Positions 14,143 to 22,507 of a DNA stretch of 24,942 bases are shown here, one piece after another. The notes beneath the pieces are model-generated. The model was not told where the DNA came from, ran no database searches, and worked only from the letters and a program-made list of their open reading frames with translations. This stretch comes from a virus. Location: positions 1 through 24,942 of the IMG/VR virus record IMGVR_UViG_3300022540_000114; one strand, 5' to 3'. Made by a program: the position numbers and the translations under genes. Every line of letters begins with the position of its first letter. Position 1 is the first letter of the stretch.

Positions 14143-16253
14143 GATACCAGTCACAACCAGTCAGTATGCGACCTATCGCAAGCACAGAAGGGCGGCTATT
14201 CGAGTCTTTGGCTTCTCGTTTGTCCAGATTTTCAGCGCAGCAAAGCGATGAATTAGACGCCCAAATGCAAAAGAAAGCCAAAGAACAAGGGCTTATTGAC
14301 ACACAAGGCAAGACAGAGATTACTTTAAGAGATGGCCAAACCATAGCAGATGAAGCATGGAACTCTGGTGCAATCACTTCTTATACGGCAGCAGTAGAGT
14401 TAGATGTAGCCGATAACCTTACCCGTATTGGCATGGATCACCCTGCCGATCCAGAAGCCTTTACTAATGCCGCTAAAGGATATGCCCGCGGCATTTTAGA
14501 AGGTGCAGACGATTCCATTAAGCCATCTATTCAAGATATGCTTTCCACCAATATCTTAAAAGGCACTTTATCAGCAGAAAAAAACCGCAGAACTAATGAG
14601 AGGGCGGAGCAAGCAGGCATTTTAGAAAACGGGCTTTCTGTAGCCGCGCAAACAGCCGTTGATTTGGCCGAAGATGGCGACCTAAATGGAATGCTTGATA
14701 GTCTTGGAAGGGCTTATATAGCCATTGATTCATTGGAGGCGGGTGGGTTTTTAACGCCAAAACAGGCCAATAAACGCCGTGATGAACTCAGCCAGTCAAC
14801 AGACAAAGCCGTAGTCATGGGGCAGTTTAACGATGCTCGCAGAGCAGGCAAAGGTGATGAGTTTCTAACTAAATTCATCGACAAACCGCCTAAGAATATC
14901 GGTTTAGACGAGGCGTACAAGTATGCCAATATTATGGACAAGACTTTAACCCGTGATATTCGCATAAACAAACGTGCTCAAGCAGAAGAATTGGCTGAGA
15001 TTTCACGCGCCAGGGGCAAGCAAGCCTCCGACCTATCTATTGCAGTAAGCCGTGGTGAAGCCACAGAAGTGGATATTGAGGACGCTTACCAGAAACAAAT
15101 CATAAGCGCAGAGAAAAGAACCTCTTTAACTAAAGAATTAGACAATCAAACGCAAAAAGCAGGTAAAAAAGCAGACCAAGTAGCCCTAGTTGCTGCATCA
15201 TTAAACGCTAACGTACCTTTAAGCTCTCGCAATACTGACCACAAGAACGCAGTAGAAGCGTATTATATCGAGAATATTGCAGAACCCTTCTCGGATGAGG
15301 GTATGAATCAGACTGTCGATTTAGTTAATGCAACAACCATTATTCCGAAAACAGCACAAGAGCTTATGCAGTCTCACTCTAAATCAGGCAATCCTGAGCA
15401 AGCTGTACAAGCAGCAGAGCTTATTGCCCGCATTAATGAAAAGACACCACAAGCATTATCAAGCGTACCAGCCGATGTAAAAGCCTTTAGCCTTTTGGTG
15501 TCAAGAGACATAGCCGCTGGAATGGATGGAGAGAAAGCCGTTGAGCTATCACGTTTAAGTGTATATGGGTCGACTCCAGAGGAAAAGAAAGCCTTTGCTG
15601 ACGAATTTAAAACCAATACAAAGAATTACCGAGAAGATAATAGGTCTTTTTTGAATGATGGGATAGATGATGATTTCGACCCCAATTTATTCGACTCACA
15701 ACCTGCCACTCCTTTACCGATGGAGGCTGAGTTTAATTTAATGGTAGACCAATACTTGCCTTTAACTAAAGACTTAGAGCAGGCCAGAGAGCTTGCTTAT
15801 ACCGATTTAAAGAATGTTTGGGCAAGAACAGAGATTAACGGCTACCCTGAGATGTCAAAATATGCGCCTGAATCTTACTATGGCGAAGGCGACTGGATGC
15901 GAAATCAGTTGATTGATGACGTTAAAAAACAGTTAGGGCAAGACATTGGTGAGGTTAACCCACAGATTGTTGTTGACCCTCGTACCGCCCGCGAAGCTAA
16001 CCCCTCTTATTTTGTTACAACACTAAATGAAGATGGCGTAGCAACCCCAATTTTAGACGAAAACAACCAGCCTATGCGATGGATGCCTGATTACAGCGTT
16101 AGCCAGGAAGGTATAGAGCAACAAGCCGAGCTTGAAGAAATGCTTGAGGCCGCTAAAGAAGAAAGAGCGCAACGCACCGAGTCTATGCCTGAGCAGCCTG
16201 TAAGAATGAGAAATCCTCAAGGCGAGCTATTTGAAATGACAGGGACTATGTAA
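14139..16253 (+). CDS. large ejection (internal core) protein
   Basis: 704 aa, highly helical, Ala/Glu/Lys/Asp-rich, with many ~30-residue helical stretches and few aromatics before residue 500. No transglycosylase or peptidase motif was found. By position between the gp14-like and the largest ejection protein it corresponds to T7 gp15: a core protein stored above the portal that passes through the tail to form a channel across the periplasm. Sequence similarity to T7 itself is not visible by eye; the call rests on order, size and composition. Confidence 0.65.
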   Translation: MRYQSQPVSMRPIASTEGRLFESLASRLSRFSAQQSDELDAQMQKKAKEQGLIDTQGKTEITLRDGQTIADEAWNSGAITSYTAAVELDVADNLTRIGMDHPADPEAFTNAAKGYARGILEGADDSIKPSIQDMLSTNILKGTLSAEKNRRTNERAEQAGILENGLSVAAQTAVDLAEDGDLNGMLDSLGRAYIAIDSLEAGGFLTPKQANKRRDELSQSTDKAVVMGQFNDARRAGKGDEFLTKFIDKPPKNIGLDEAYKYANIMDKTLTRDIRINKRAQAEELAEISRARGKQASDLSIAVSRGEATEVDIEDAYQKQIISAEKRTSLTKELDNQTQKAGKKADQVALVAASLNANVPLSSRNTDHKNAVEAYYIENIAEPFSDEGMNQTVDLVNATTIIPKTAQELMQSHSKSGNPEQAVQAAELIARINEKTPQALSSVPADVKAFSLLVSRDIAAGMDGEKAVELSRLSVYGSTPEEKKAFADEFKTNTKNYREDNRSFLNDGIDDDFDPNLFDSQPATPLPMEAEFNLMVDQYLPLTKDLEQARELAYTDLKNVWARTEINGYPEMSKYAPESYYGEGDWMRNQLIDDVKKQLGQDIGEVNPQIVVDPRTAREANPSYFVTTLNEDGVATPILDENNQPMRWMPDYSVSQEGIEQQAELEEMLEAAKEERAQRTESMPEQPVRMRNPQGELFEMTGTM

Positions 16254-19177
16254 TGCCATTTATTCCTCAACAGCCTATCTCAGAGCGCGGAACATTGCCG
16301 AAAGTGGATGAGCCTGATGCTGGGTTTGTAGATTCTATAGGCGCGGCGTTTGCAACCCATAACACTTTAGGCTCAATGATAGACCGAGGCGTAAAAGAGC
16401 AATTCCCTCTAAATCCGTCATCACCTGAGCTTAGCCTGGCCAATGATGAATACGATCCTTTTGACGATATAAAGGGATATGAGCAATATCCTGATAGCTT
16501 TATTAATGTTGAGTCTCAAGAAGAAGCGGAATATGTCAAAATGAACATTGACCGCGAAAACTCTAACAGACAGATTATTAGTGATTCAGGTGCTTCTGGT
16601 TATGTTTCCTCATTTATTGCTGGAATGACTGACCCTGTAATGCTGCCCCTTTTCTTTATGGGTGGCGGCACTTTATCAGGCGCAAGAAGCGCCACAGTAG
16701 CCGGATTAAAGCTAGGTGTTGAGACTGGTGCTGTTTTAACGGTATCAGAGGCTTTGCTTCACGGAACCCAAGAAACACGCACAATAGAAGAAAGTGTTAT
16801 TAATATATCTGCCGGAACCCTGCTAACAGGTGTGATTGGTGGCGCAATGGTGGGGATGTCTAAAAAACAAATCTCTCAAATAACTAAAGCGATTGATGAC
16901 GACTTACAGCCATCAGTCCCGACAAGCGCAGGCGCTGCCGCGGTAAGACAAACAACCAAAGAGCAAGAAACTCTTATAAGTGCTGCTGGATTAGAGAAGG
17001 TAGGATTATCGCCTGATGTGCGATTAAGTCAGTCTGAATCCTTGTTAGCTCGGCAGATTAAAGAGGATTTAGTTGAAAGCTCACTACGCAAGCAAAAGAA
17101 TCTTGAAGGCATAGCAACCGCAGAAGGCGGGAGCGTAGAAACCCGCATCAAGCAATACGACTTTATTCTAGGTGAGTCCCTGACAAAGATTGACGATGCT
17201 TATTTAATGTATCGAAAAGGCCAGACAGGGCTTGCAGCAGGCATGAAAACGAAGGTAGGCGACTTATTTGGTGCTCGCAGACGTAGCGGACACCTCACAG
17301 CTAAAGAGTTTAGAGAAGAATTAGGCCGCGCTATGATCAGAAACGATACTCATGCCATTAAAGAGATCGATAGCCTAGCTAAATATATCCGCTCTAAAGT
17401 TATTGACCCGATTAAAAACAAAGCAATCGACCTCAAACTGTTTGCTAAAGACATAAAGGTTAAAACAGCGCCGTCCTACTTTACCCGCGTATGGCGACCA
17501 GAGGTAGTAGCGGCAAAAAGAACAGAGTTAAACGACATTATCACTAATTGGATGGTGAGAGAAACGAAAGACCTTGACGCATTGGAAGCAAGCAGTATTG
17601 CAGATGATGCTATTAATAATATTTTAGGGCATCCAGAAGGCCGCATACCATTGGACATTATGGGTAAAGCTGGCCCACTACACGAAAGGACACTATTAAT
17701 CCCTGATGAAATGATTGAGCAGTTTTTAGAGCATGATGCTGAGGTGGTGCTTAGATACTACGTTCGCACTATGGCTCCTGATTTAGAATTAACCGCTAAG
17801 TTTGGCTCTAAAGACATGAAAGACCAAATCAGCTCTATTTCTAATGAGTACGCTAATAAAGTGGCAAACCTCAAAGGAAAAGACATTGAGAAGCAAGCGG
17901 CTAAATTGAATAAAGCAAAGGTCAAGGACATTAAAGACCTTGAAGCATTGAGGGATATGTTGTCAGGTACGTTTGGACGGCCTGCTGATCCAAATGATAT
18001 CTTCTATCGTACAAGCGCATCACTGAGAAAAGTAAACTTTCTGTCTAAATTAGGCGGTATGACCATGTCTGCTATGCCTGATATGGCCAATCATGTGTTT
18101 GCTCACGGCTTTAAACCTGTCGGTAAGGCTCTAGTACAAATGATTGCAGACCCTAAAATGTTTAAAGGGGCTGCTAGACAGGTTAAAGAAACAGGCGCGG
18201 CATGGGATATGGTTTTGAATACTAGAGCTTTATCCCTTGCTGATGTAGGTGATAGCTTTGGACGACATACAATGCTTGAAAGAGGATTACAGTCAGAGTC
18301 TAACCGATTTGGCCTTATCTCTTTGATGGCTCCGTGGAATGCTGCACAAAAGCAGTTTGGCGGCATCATCACAACGAATGAGACTTTAAGAGCTATTAGT
18401 AAGTGGTCAACTGGCACTGTGAATCGGCACGATAGGCTGTTAATGACTAGCTCCGGCATCAATAAAGACATGGCTAAACGTATCGCAAAAGAGTTTAAAG
18501 CACATGGACAGACTGAAAAGGCCGGTTTAAAGCTGCCTAATACGAATAAATGGAAAGATAAGGAAGCAGCGCAAGCCTTTAGAACAAGCGTATTACGGCA
18601 GGTTGATGAGATCATTGTTACTCCTGGCGTTGCTGATAGACCTTTAGTGATGGGCGGCTCAGAAGTCGGACGGCATTTAGGGCAATTCAAGTCTTTTATG
18701 TTTGCAGCCACTAATAAGATGGCGATTGCCAGAATGCAGCAACGAGATGCAGAGGCCCTAAGTGGTATGCTATTATCTCTTGCATTAGGAGCAATGACCT
18801 ACGCATCTAAAGAAGCGGTAGCAGGACGAGATATTAGTTCAGACCCCGCTATTGTGATTAAGGAGGCGTTAGATCGCTCCGGCATGACAGGCTGGGTAAT
18901 GGAAGGCAATAACATTATGGAAAAATTGACAGAAGGCAAATTAGGGCTAAGTGCCATGTTAGGTGGCCCGCAGTCAGCAAGATACTACTCAAGAAACAAA
19001 GTGGGCGCGATTGCAGGCCCTACTTTCGGTACAGTCAAAGACATGCTCGATGTTATTGGGGCAACAGCCACAGGCGAAATAGGCAAAAAAGAGCGCCACG
19101 CTATCAGGAAGTTAATGCCTTATCAGAACTTGTTTTATATTCGGCGCTGGCTTGACGGATTAGAGGATAAAATGTAA
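16253..19177 (+). CDS. very large ejection protein (T7 gp16 position)
   Basis: 974 aa, the longest gene. Glycine/alanine-rich hydrophobic stretches lie at about residues 116-170 and 183-202 (SAGTLLTGVIGGAMVGM), able to insert into the inner membrane. A long charged helical body and a C-terminal hydrophobic/helical part (MLLSLALGAMTYASKE) follow. This fits the last ejected protein of short-tailed phages, which forms the inner-membrane channel. No lytic transglycosylase motif is seen at the N-terminus, unlike T7 gp16. Starts TAATG on the previous stop. Confidence 0.7.
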   Translation: MPFIPQQPISERGTLPKVDEPDAGFVDSIGAAFATHNTLGSMIDRGVKEQFPLNPSSPELSLANDEYDPFDDIKGYEQYPDSFINVESQEEAEYVKMNIDRENSNRQIISDSGASGYVSSFIAGMTDPVMLPLFFMGGGTLSGARSATVAGLKLGVETGAVLTVSEALLHGTQETRTIEESVINISAGTLLTGVIGGAMVGMSKKQISQITKAIDDDLQPSVPTSAGAAAVRQTTKEQETLISAAGLEKVGLSPDVRLSQSESLLARQIKEDLVESSLRKQKNLEGIATAEGGSVETRIKQYDFILGESLTKIDDAYLMYRKGQTGLAAGMKTKVGDLFGARRRSGHLTAKEFREELGRAMIRNDTHAIKEIDSLAKYIRSKVIDPIKNKAIDLKLFAKDIKVKTAPSYFTRVWRPEVVAAKRTELNDIITNWMVRETKDLDALEASSIADDAINNILGHPEGRIPLDIMGKAGPLHERTLLIPDEMIEQFLEHDAEVVLRYYVRTMAPDLELTAKFGSKDMKDQISSISNEYANKVANLKGKDIEKQAAKLNKAKVKDIKDLEALRDMLSGTFGRPADPNDIFYRTSASLRKVNFLSKLGGMTMSAMPDMANHVFAHGFKPVGKALVQMIADPKMFKGAARQVKETGAAWDMVLNTRALSLADVGDSFGRHTMLERGLQSESNRFGLISLMAPWNAAQKQFGGIITTNETLRAISKWSTGTVNRHDRLLMTSSGINKDMAKRIAKEFKAHGQTEKAGLKLPNTNKWKDKEAAQAFRTSVLRQVDEIIVTPGVADRPLVMGGSEVGRHLGQFKSFMFAATNKMAIARMQQRDAEALSGMLLSLALGAMTYASKEAVAGRDISSDPAIVIKEALDRSGMTGWVMEGNNIMEKLTEGKLGLSAMLGGPQSARYYSRNKVGAIAGPTFGTVKDMLDVIGATATGEIGKKERHAIRKLMPYQNLFYIRRWLDGLEDKM

Positions 19178-19539
19178 TGGGTTTTGCTGAACACATGCAG
19201 TCTATGCCTAAACAGGCTAAGAAAAAAGCCAAAAAGAAAGATGCTAAAAAGGTCGCGCCTATCCCTAAAGCCACCGATAGGATAGTTGAGAAACCTATTG
19301 CTCCAATCATCAAAGTGATTGAGCAGCCTGATTACTCACCTATGGTAGAGAAGCAAGCAACAATAACTGCCGTATTAGCAGAGCAGGCTATGGCATCTAT
19401 GCGTGATTCAGTCAACAACAATCAAGTTGTAATGGCAGAGATAATGCGTAAAATGCTTATTAAGCCTATTAGATTCATTATTAAATCAGACAATCAAGGT
19501 AATTTAACTGAGATAATACCAGTATATAAGGAAGGTTAA
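19177..19539 (+). CDS. hypothetical protein with Lys-rich N-terminus
   Basis: 120 aa. Residues 9-31 are dominated by Lys and Ala (QSMPKQAKKKAKKKDAKK). A helical middle and a beta-like end (KPIRFIIKSDNQGNLTEIIP) follow. The C-terminal part resembles short phage proteins that end in a beta hairpin of the form I-x-R-D-x-x-G-x-x-x-x-I, of unknown role. Last gene of the ejection block; coupled to the previous gene by TAATG. Confidence 0.6.
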   Translation: MGFAEHMQSMPKQAKKKAKKKDAKKVAPIPKATDRIVEKPIAPIIKVIEQPDYSPMVEKQATITAVLAEQAMASMRDSVNNNQVVMAEIMRKMLIKPIRFIIKSDNQGNLTEIIPVYKEG

Positions 19540-19542
19540 ACC

Positions 19543-19584
19543 ATGGCATTTGACAGAAACAACCCAGCAAGATTAGATAGTTAA
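19543..19584 (+). CDS. 13-codon mini-ORF, possible remnant of a phage gene
   Basis: ATG at 19543 with AAGGAAGG upstream (19529-19536), reading MAFDRNNPARLDS then TAA. The opening MAFDRNNPA is the usual start of a common ~100-aa phage protein, so this may be what is left of such a gene after a deletion, with the start and ribosome site kept. It could equally be a leader peptide. Expression is unknown. Confidence 0.3.
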   Translation: MAFDRNNPARLDS

Positions 19585-19649
19585 TGGATATAACTGTTGA
19601 ACTATTAGCAGTATCAAAAACACATAACCTTAATTCTGACTATCCATTA
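19582..19649 (+). repeat. inverted repeat with 9-bp arms in the tail-module spacer
   Basis: TAATGGATA (19582-19590) pairs with TATCCATTA (19641-19649), about 50 nt apart. A smaller ACTG/CAGT pair lies inside. No T run follows, so it is not a clear terminator. It may be a chance pairing in AT-rich DNA, an mRNA structure, or a scar of a past deletion. The whole stretch 19540-19749 holds no ordinary gene. Confidence 0.35.
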
Positions 19650-19661
19650 TATCCTGCTTAA
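19584..19661 (+). CDS. 25-codon mini-ORF coupled to the previous one
   Basis: ATG overlaps the preceding stop (TAATG at 19582-19586) and the frame runs to TAA at 19659-19661. The peptide (MDITVELLAVSKTHNLNSD...) has no recognised relatives. The overlap copies the coupling used by real genes here, but the short length and AT-rich DNA make chance likely. Confidence 0.2.
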   Translation: MDITVELLAVSKTHNLNSDYPLYPA

Positions 19662-19704
19662 TTTTCTGCATAATTTCAGTGCTCATATTAAAACCCCATT
19701 TATA

Positions 19705-19713
19705 TGTTATAAT
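19705..19713 (+). promoter_or_regulatory. extended -10 promoter for the adhesion module
   Basis: TG at 19705-19706, one base, then a perfect TATAAT (19708-19713), 37 nt before the first tail-module ATG; the -35 region (around 19685-19690) is poor. Transcription would start near 19720. AGTGCT (19678-19683) and its reverse complement AGCACT (19724-19729) flank the site, and CTCATATT follows closely after each, so a regulator could bind here; that is a guess. Confidence 0.55.
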
Positions 19714-19749
19714 GCAAACTATAGCACTCATATTGATAAGGTATAAGCA

Positions 19750-20244
19750 ATGACAAGTAAAGCATACCAGCTACCGGAAACGGCTCTTACGTGGGACAGC
19801 GCAGGAACTACTGAATTATTTACATGCACAAGTGTTGCAGCCAATGCAGGCAGGCAAGGCGCATTGCATGACTTTGGAACATCGGCCCATGCAAGAGACT
19901 ATGCTTTTAGGGGTTATGTTAAATTCGCTACTGCTCCTGTAGTAGGTCAAGCTATCACTGTTTTCTGGAAATCATCAGACGGTACACATCCAGATAATGA
20001 TGACGGGACAGGTGATATTGCAGTCTCAGCACAGGATAAACTTTTGAATTTAGAGTTTCTTGGAAGTATTATCGTTGATGAAGTAAGCACAACTGCTGAA
20101 ATGGTTGTTAGTGGTCTTTTAGAAGTAGTACACCGTCATGGCTCACCTGTATTCTGGAATCAAACAGCAGATGCATTAAGTGCAACAGCAGCAGATTGTG
20201 GTTTTATTCTAACGCCTATGCCAATGCAAGGCCAAGACACTTAA
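19750..20244 (+). CDS. beta-rich tail-associated structural protein
   Basis: 164 aa, all-beta by eye (alternating hydrophobic strands, many Thr, Ser, Gly), with no helix-rich part. It resembles unnamed virion proteins encoded beside receptor-binding genes in marine podoviruses: a FRGYVKFATAPVVGQAITV strand pair and a C-terminal SPVFWNQTADALSATAADCG. First gene after the extended -10 promoter; AAGG near 19738 may be its ribosome site. Probably part of the tail fibre or tip assembly; direct function unknown. Confidence 0.55.
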   Translation: MTSKAYQLPETALTWDSAGTTELFTCTSVAANAGRQGALHDFGTSAHARDYAFRGYVKFATAPVVGQAITVFWKSSDGTHPDNDDGTGDIAVSAQDKLLNLEFLGSIIVDEVSTTAEMVVSGLLEVVHRHGSPVFWNQTADALSATAADCGFILTPMPMQGQDT

Positions 20245-21092
20245 TGTCTATTGTAGTTAGAAAACGGAAGCAGACGATAACACCGGATTTAGCCGGTAAA
20301 GTCGATTGGTCTAATCCATTAAACAGAGGGATGAAGGCTTTAATCGTCCACAACACAACACCTGCCTTCGATATTGTACAAAGGTCATGGGGTACTACTC
20401 CACCTGGCGGTACAGAGCCAGAATTACACACAGGCAAACAGGGTAAGCATCATTCAAGCGAAGCTGCCACGGATTGTTATACCTTTCCTTTAAACGCAGA
20501 ATATCAACTAACAGGAAGCATGACCGCTTTTTGTTATGGTAAGTTCAATACCCTTAGTGGGGCCAGTGTTATGCTTGGCGTTGCTGATAATAACGATGAG
20601 ACAGAGGCAGCAAATTTCCTGTTCATTATTAATATCCTCAATACAACAACCATTCGTGTTCTTTATGAATATGGCGCTGGTAATAATGTAATAGTGGATG
20701 CAACCGTTTCACCGGCTTTAGTGGCTAATGATTGGCGGCTATTTACAATAACAAGAGAAACAGGCGCGACAAGTGAAGTTAAAATATATCTTGACGGTGT
20801 ACTACTAACGACTTCATCCGGACTAACAAATGCAAGCGGCGGTACAAATGCCACTCTTAACTCCATGTTTGGGCAAGATGGTGGAGCAGCACCAGCCTCA
20901 ATGTATGATGGTGACGTAATTCTATCAGGTCTAGCGGATAGAGCATGGTCTGAGCAAGAGGTTAAACAACATTCTGAGAATATCTGGCAGCTACTAAAGC
21001 CTAAGAAACAATATATATTTCTAGAGGCCGCAGTAGCAAGTAACCCAGTACCACCACTAAGGCGCAGAATAATGATGAGGAACGCAGCATGA
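20244..21092 (+). CDS. LamG/concanavalin-like tail protein
   Basis: 282 aa from the ATG at 20244, which overlaps the previous stop (TAATG); an upstream TTG at 20196 would extend the frame but lacks support. After a short basic tail anchor (RKRKQTITPDLAGKVDWSNPLNRGM), a LamG-like jelly roll follows: MTAFCYGKF, NDWRLFTITRE, EVKIYLDGVLLTTSSG, then a DGDVILSGLADRAWSEQEVKQH end. Such domains bind sugars, so a role in host recognition is likely. The C-terminal PPLRRRIMMRNAA is a short basic tail. Confidence 0.75.
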   Translation: MSIVVRKRKQTITPDLAGKVDWSNPLNRGMKALIVHNTTPAFDIVQRSWGTTPPGGTEPELHTGKQGKHHSSEAATDCYTFPLNAEYQLTGSMTAFCYGKFNTLSGASVMLGVADNNDETEAANFLFIINILNTTTIRVLYEYGAGNNVIVDATVSPALVANDWRLFTITRETGATSEVKIYLDGVLLTTSSGLTNASGGTNATLNSMFGQDGGAAPASMYDGDVILSGLADRAWSEQEVKQHSENIWQLLKPKKQYIFLEAAVASNPVPPLRRRIMMRNAA

Positions 21093-22117
21093 TATTGGGT
21101 AAGTATAATCAATCTAAAACAATAACTTTTGATTTAGTTGCTCCTGATGGGGTTGATTTAATCATCAATGCCACGTTTGCTGCCGGTGATTTGAAGATAA
21201 TGAAAGACGAAGGGGCAGAAGCTAATACTACTAATCTGCCCACAGATGAAGGCACAGGCTATTCATTAGTCTTGACTGCAACAGAAATGAGCGCAGCCCG
21301 TATCAGGGTGTATGTTATCGATCAAACAGCCACAAAGATATGGCTTGATGTATCTTTGGGGCTTGAAACGTATGGCAACGCAAGCGCAGAGCACGCCTTT
21401 GATTTGGATACCGCAGCAGAAACTATGCGCGGGACTGATAATGCTTTATTAGCCGCAAGCATTAATTTAACAGGTGGCGCGGTTGATACGGTGACAACTT
21501 TAACCAATCTGCCATCCATCCCCGCTAATTGGCTAACCGCATCAGGTATAGCGGCAAGCGCATTGAATGGTAAAGGCGATTGGAATATTGGCAAGACAGG
21601 ATATTCATTAACCCAGTCATTCCCTACTAATTTCGCGGATATGTCTATCTCTGTCACTACAGGCTTGGTTGATATTACTCAGACGGCAGCCGATAAGGTC
21701 TGGGGTACAGCAGCGCGAATATTAACCGCAAGTACAAACTTTAACGATTTAAGTGCGGCCCAAGTAAATACCGAGTGTGATACTGCATTGACAGATTATG
21801 GCGGCCCAACCAATGCAGAGATGGAAGCCAGAACTCCAACAGCAGCCCAATTACTGTATATAACTCGTCATGCTGCAACAGCTTTACCTGTTACATTTAC
21901 AGGCGGTACAACGACTACGGCTATATTAGGAAATGTTGATGGAGTGGCCGCGTCAAGTACGGATGATGTTTATAACTCAAGATTGCTTGTCTTTAATGCA
22001 GGAACGCTGGGCGAGCAAGTTTGCCAGATAACGGATTATGTTGGCTTAACCAAAACAGCAACGATTTCAGCGGTCACTACTGCTGTAACAAGCGGTCATA
22101 CTGCCGTATTGGTTTAA
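21089..22117 (+). CDS. tail protein, possible baseplate/receptor-binding component
   Basis: 342 aa. The N-terminal ~100 residues (YNQSKTITFDLVAPDGVDL...) look like a beta domain of the kind at the head end of BppU-like tail proteins. A Thr/Ala/Asn-rich low-complexity middle follows, including DKVWGTAARILTASTNFNDL, a segment common in environmental phage tail proteins. A final beta domain (LLVFNAGTLGEQVCQITDYVG) ends it. Likely an elongated trimeric spacer or adhesin. Coupled to the previous gene (ATGA). Confidence 0.55.
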   Translation: MILGKYNQSKTITFDLVAPDGVDLIINATFAAGDLKIMKDEGAEANTTNLPTDEGTGYSLVLTATEMSAARIRVYVIDQTATKIWLDVSLGLETYGNASAEHAFDLDTAAETMRGTDNALLAASINLTGGAVDTVTTLTNLPSIPANWLTASGIAASALNGKGDWNIGKTGYSLTQSFPTNFADMSISVTTGLVDITQTAADKVWGTAARILTASTNFNDLSAAQVNTECDTALTDYGGPTNAEMEARTPTAAQLLYITRHAATALPVTFTGGTTTTAILGNVDGVAASSTDDVYNSRLLVFNAGTLGEQVCQITDYVGLTKTATISAVTTAVTSGHTAVLV

Positions 22118-22120
22118 ATT

Positions 22121-22498
22121 ATGGCGCAATTAACGCGCATTGGAATTGGGGGTGTCGGCAAAACATACGGCACCATCACGGCAAAAGCTGAGTCTGCTCC
22201 TCCAAGCGCACCGGCAGATTTACTTACCAGGATAGCGGCAGGTGGAGTAGGTCAGACTTACGGCACAATCACTGATAAAAGTGAGGGTGTTGGAGCAAGC
22301 CCAAGACCAGGCGACATATTTACCCGTATTGGCGTGGGTGGCGTAGGAATAACATACGCTATTGTCGATAAAGAGGCTTCTGAGGTAATATCAGAAGATA
22401 CTAATGGATATTATGGGGCAGGCGTTAAACGTCCCAAGAAAAGAGAAGACCAAATTATTGCCCTTATTATGGCAATGTATGAATCAGGAACATTCTAG
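22121..22498 (+). CDS. small tail-module protein with three GGVG repeats
   Basis: 125 aa made of three copies of an ~18-residue unit, L-T-R-I-x-x-G-G-V-G-x-T-Y-G-T-I-x-x-K, joined by short Ser/Pro/Ala linkers. A helical tail with KKREDQIIALIMAMYESG follows. Single copies of an R-x-G-x-G-G-x-G-x-x-Y-G motif are common near phage tail genes; three in one short protein are less usual. It may form a small beta element that links subunits of the fibre complex. Function unknown. Confidence 0.65.
   Translation: MAQLTRIGIGGVGKTYGTITAKAESAPPSAPADLLTRIAAGGVGQTYGTITDKSEGVGASPRPGDIFTRIGVGGVGITYAIVDKEASEVISEDTNGYYGAGVKRPKKREDQIIALIMAMYESGTF
22130..22372 (+). repeat. three in-frame protein repeats (R-I-x-x-G-G-V-G-x-T-Y)
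   Basis: Copies at 22130-22186, 22223-22279 and 22319-22372 (19, 19 and 18 residues). The DNA of the copies has diverged (different Gly, Val and Thr codons), so these are old duplications kept by selection on the protein, not fresh DNA repeats. Confidence 0.75.
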
Positions 22499-22507
22499 GA
22501 GAATGTC

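Noticed and set aside
18103-18711. 202-codon open frame on the - strand inside the largest ejection protein.
   Set aside because: It is the shadow of a well-supported + strand gene, has Cys/Ser/Leu-rich composition typical of antisense frames and no ribosome site of note.
19550-19578. TTGACA followed 17 nt later by TTAGAT as a promoter.
   Set aside because: The -10 matches only 3 of 6 positions and the extended -10 at 19705 is much better placed for the tail module.
20196-20243. Longer start of the LamG-like protein at a TTG.
   Set aside because: It would read through the end of the previous gene in another frame; the ATG at 20244 sits on a TAATG overlap as its neighbours do.
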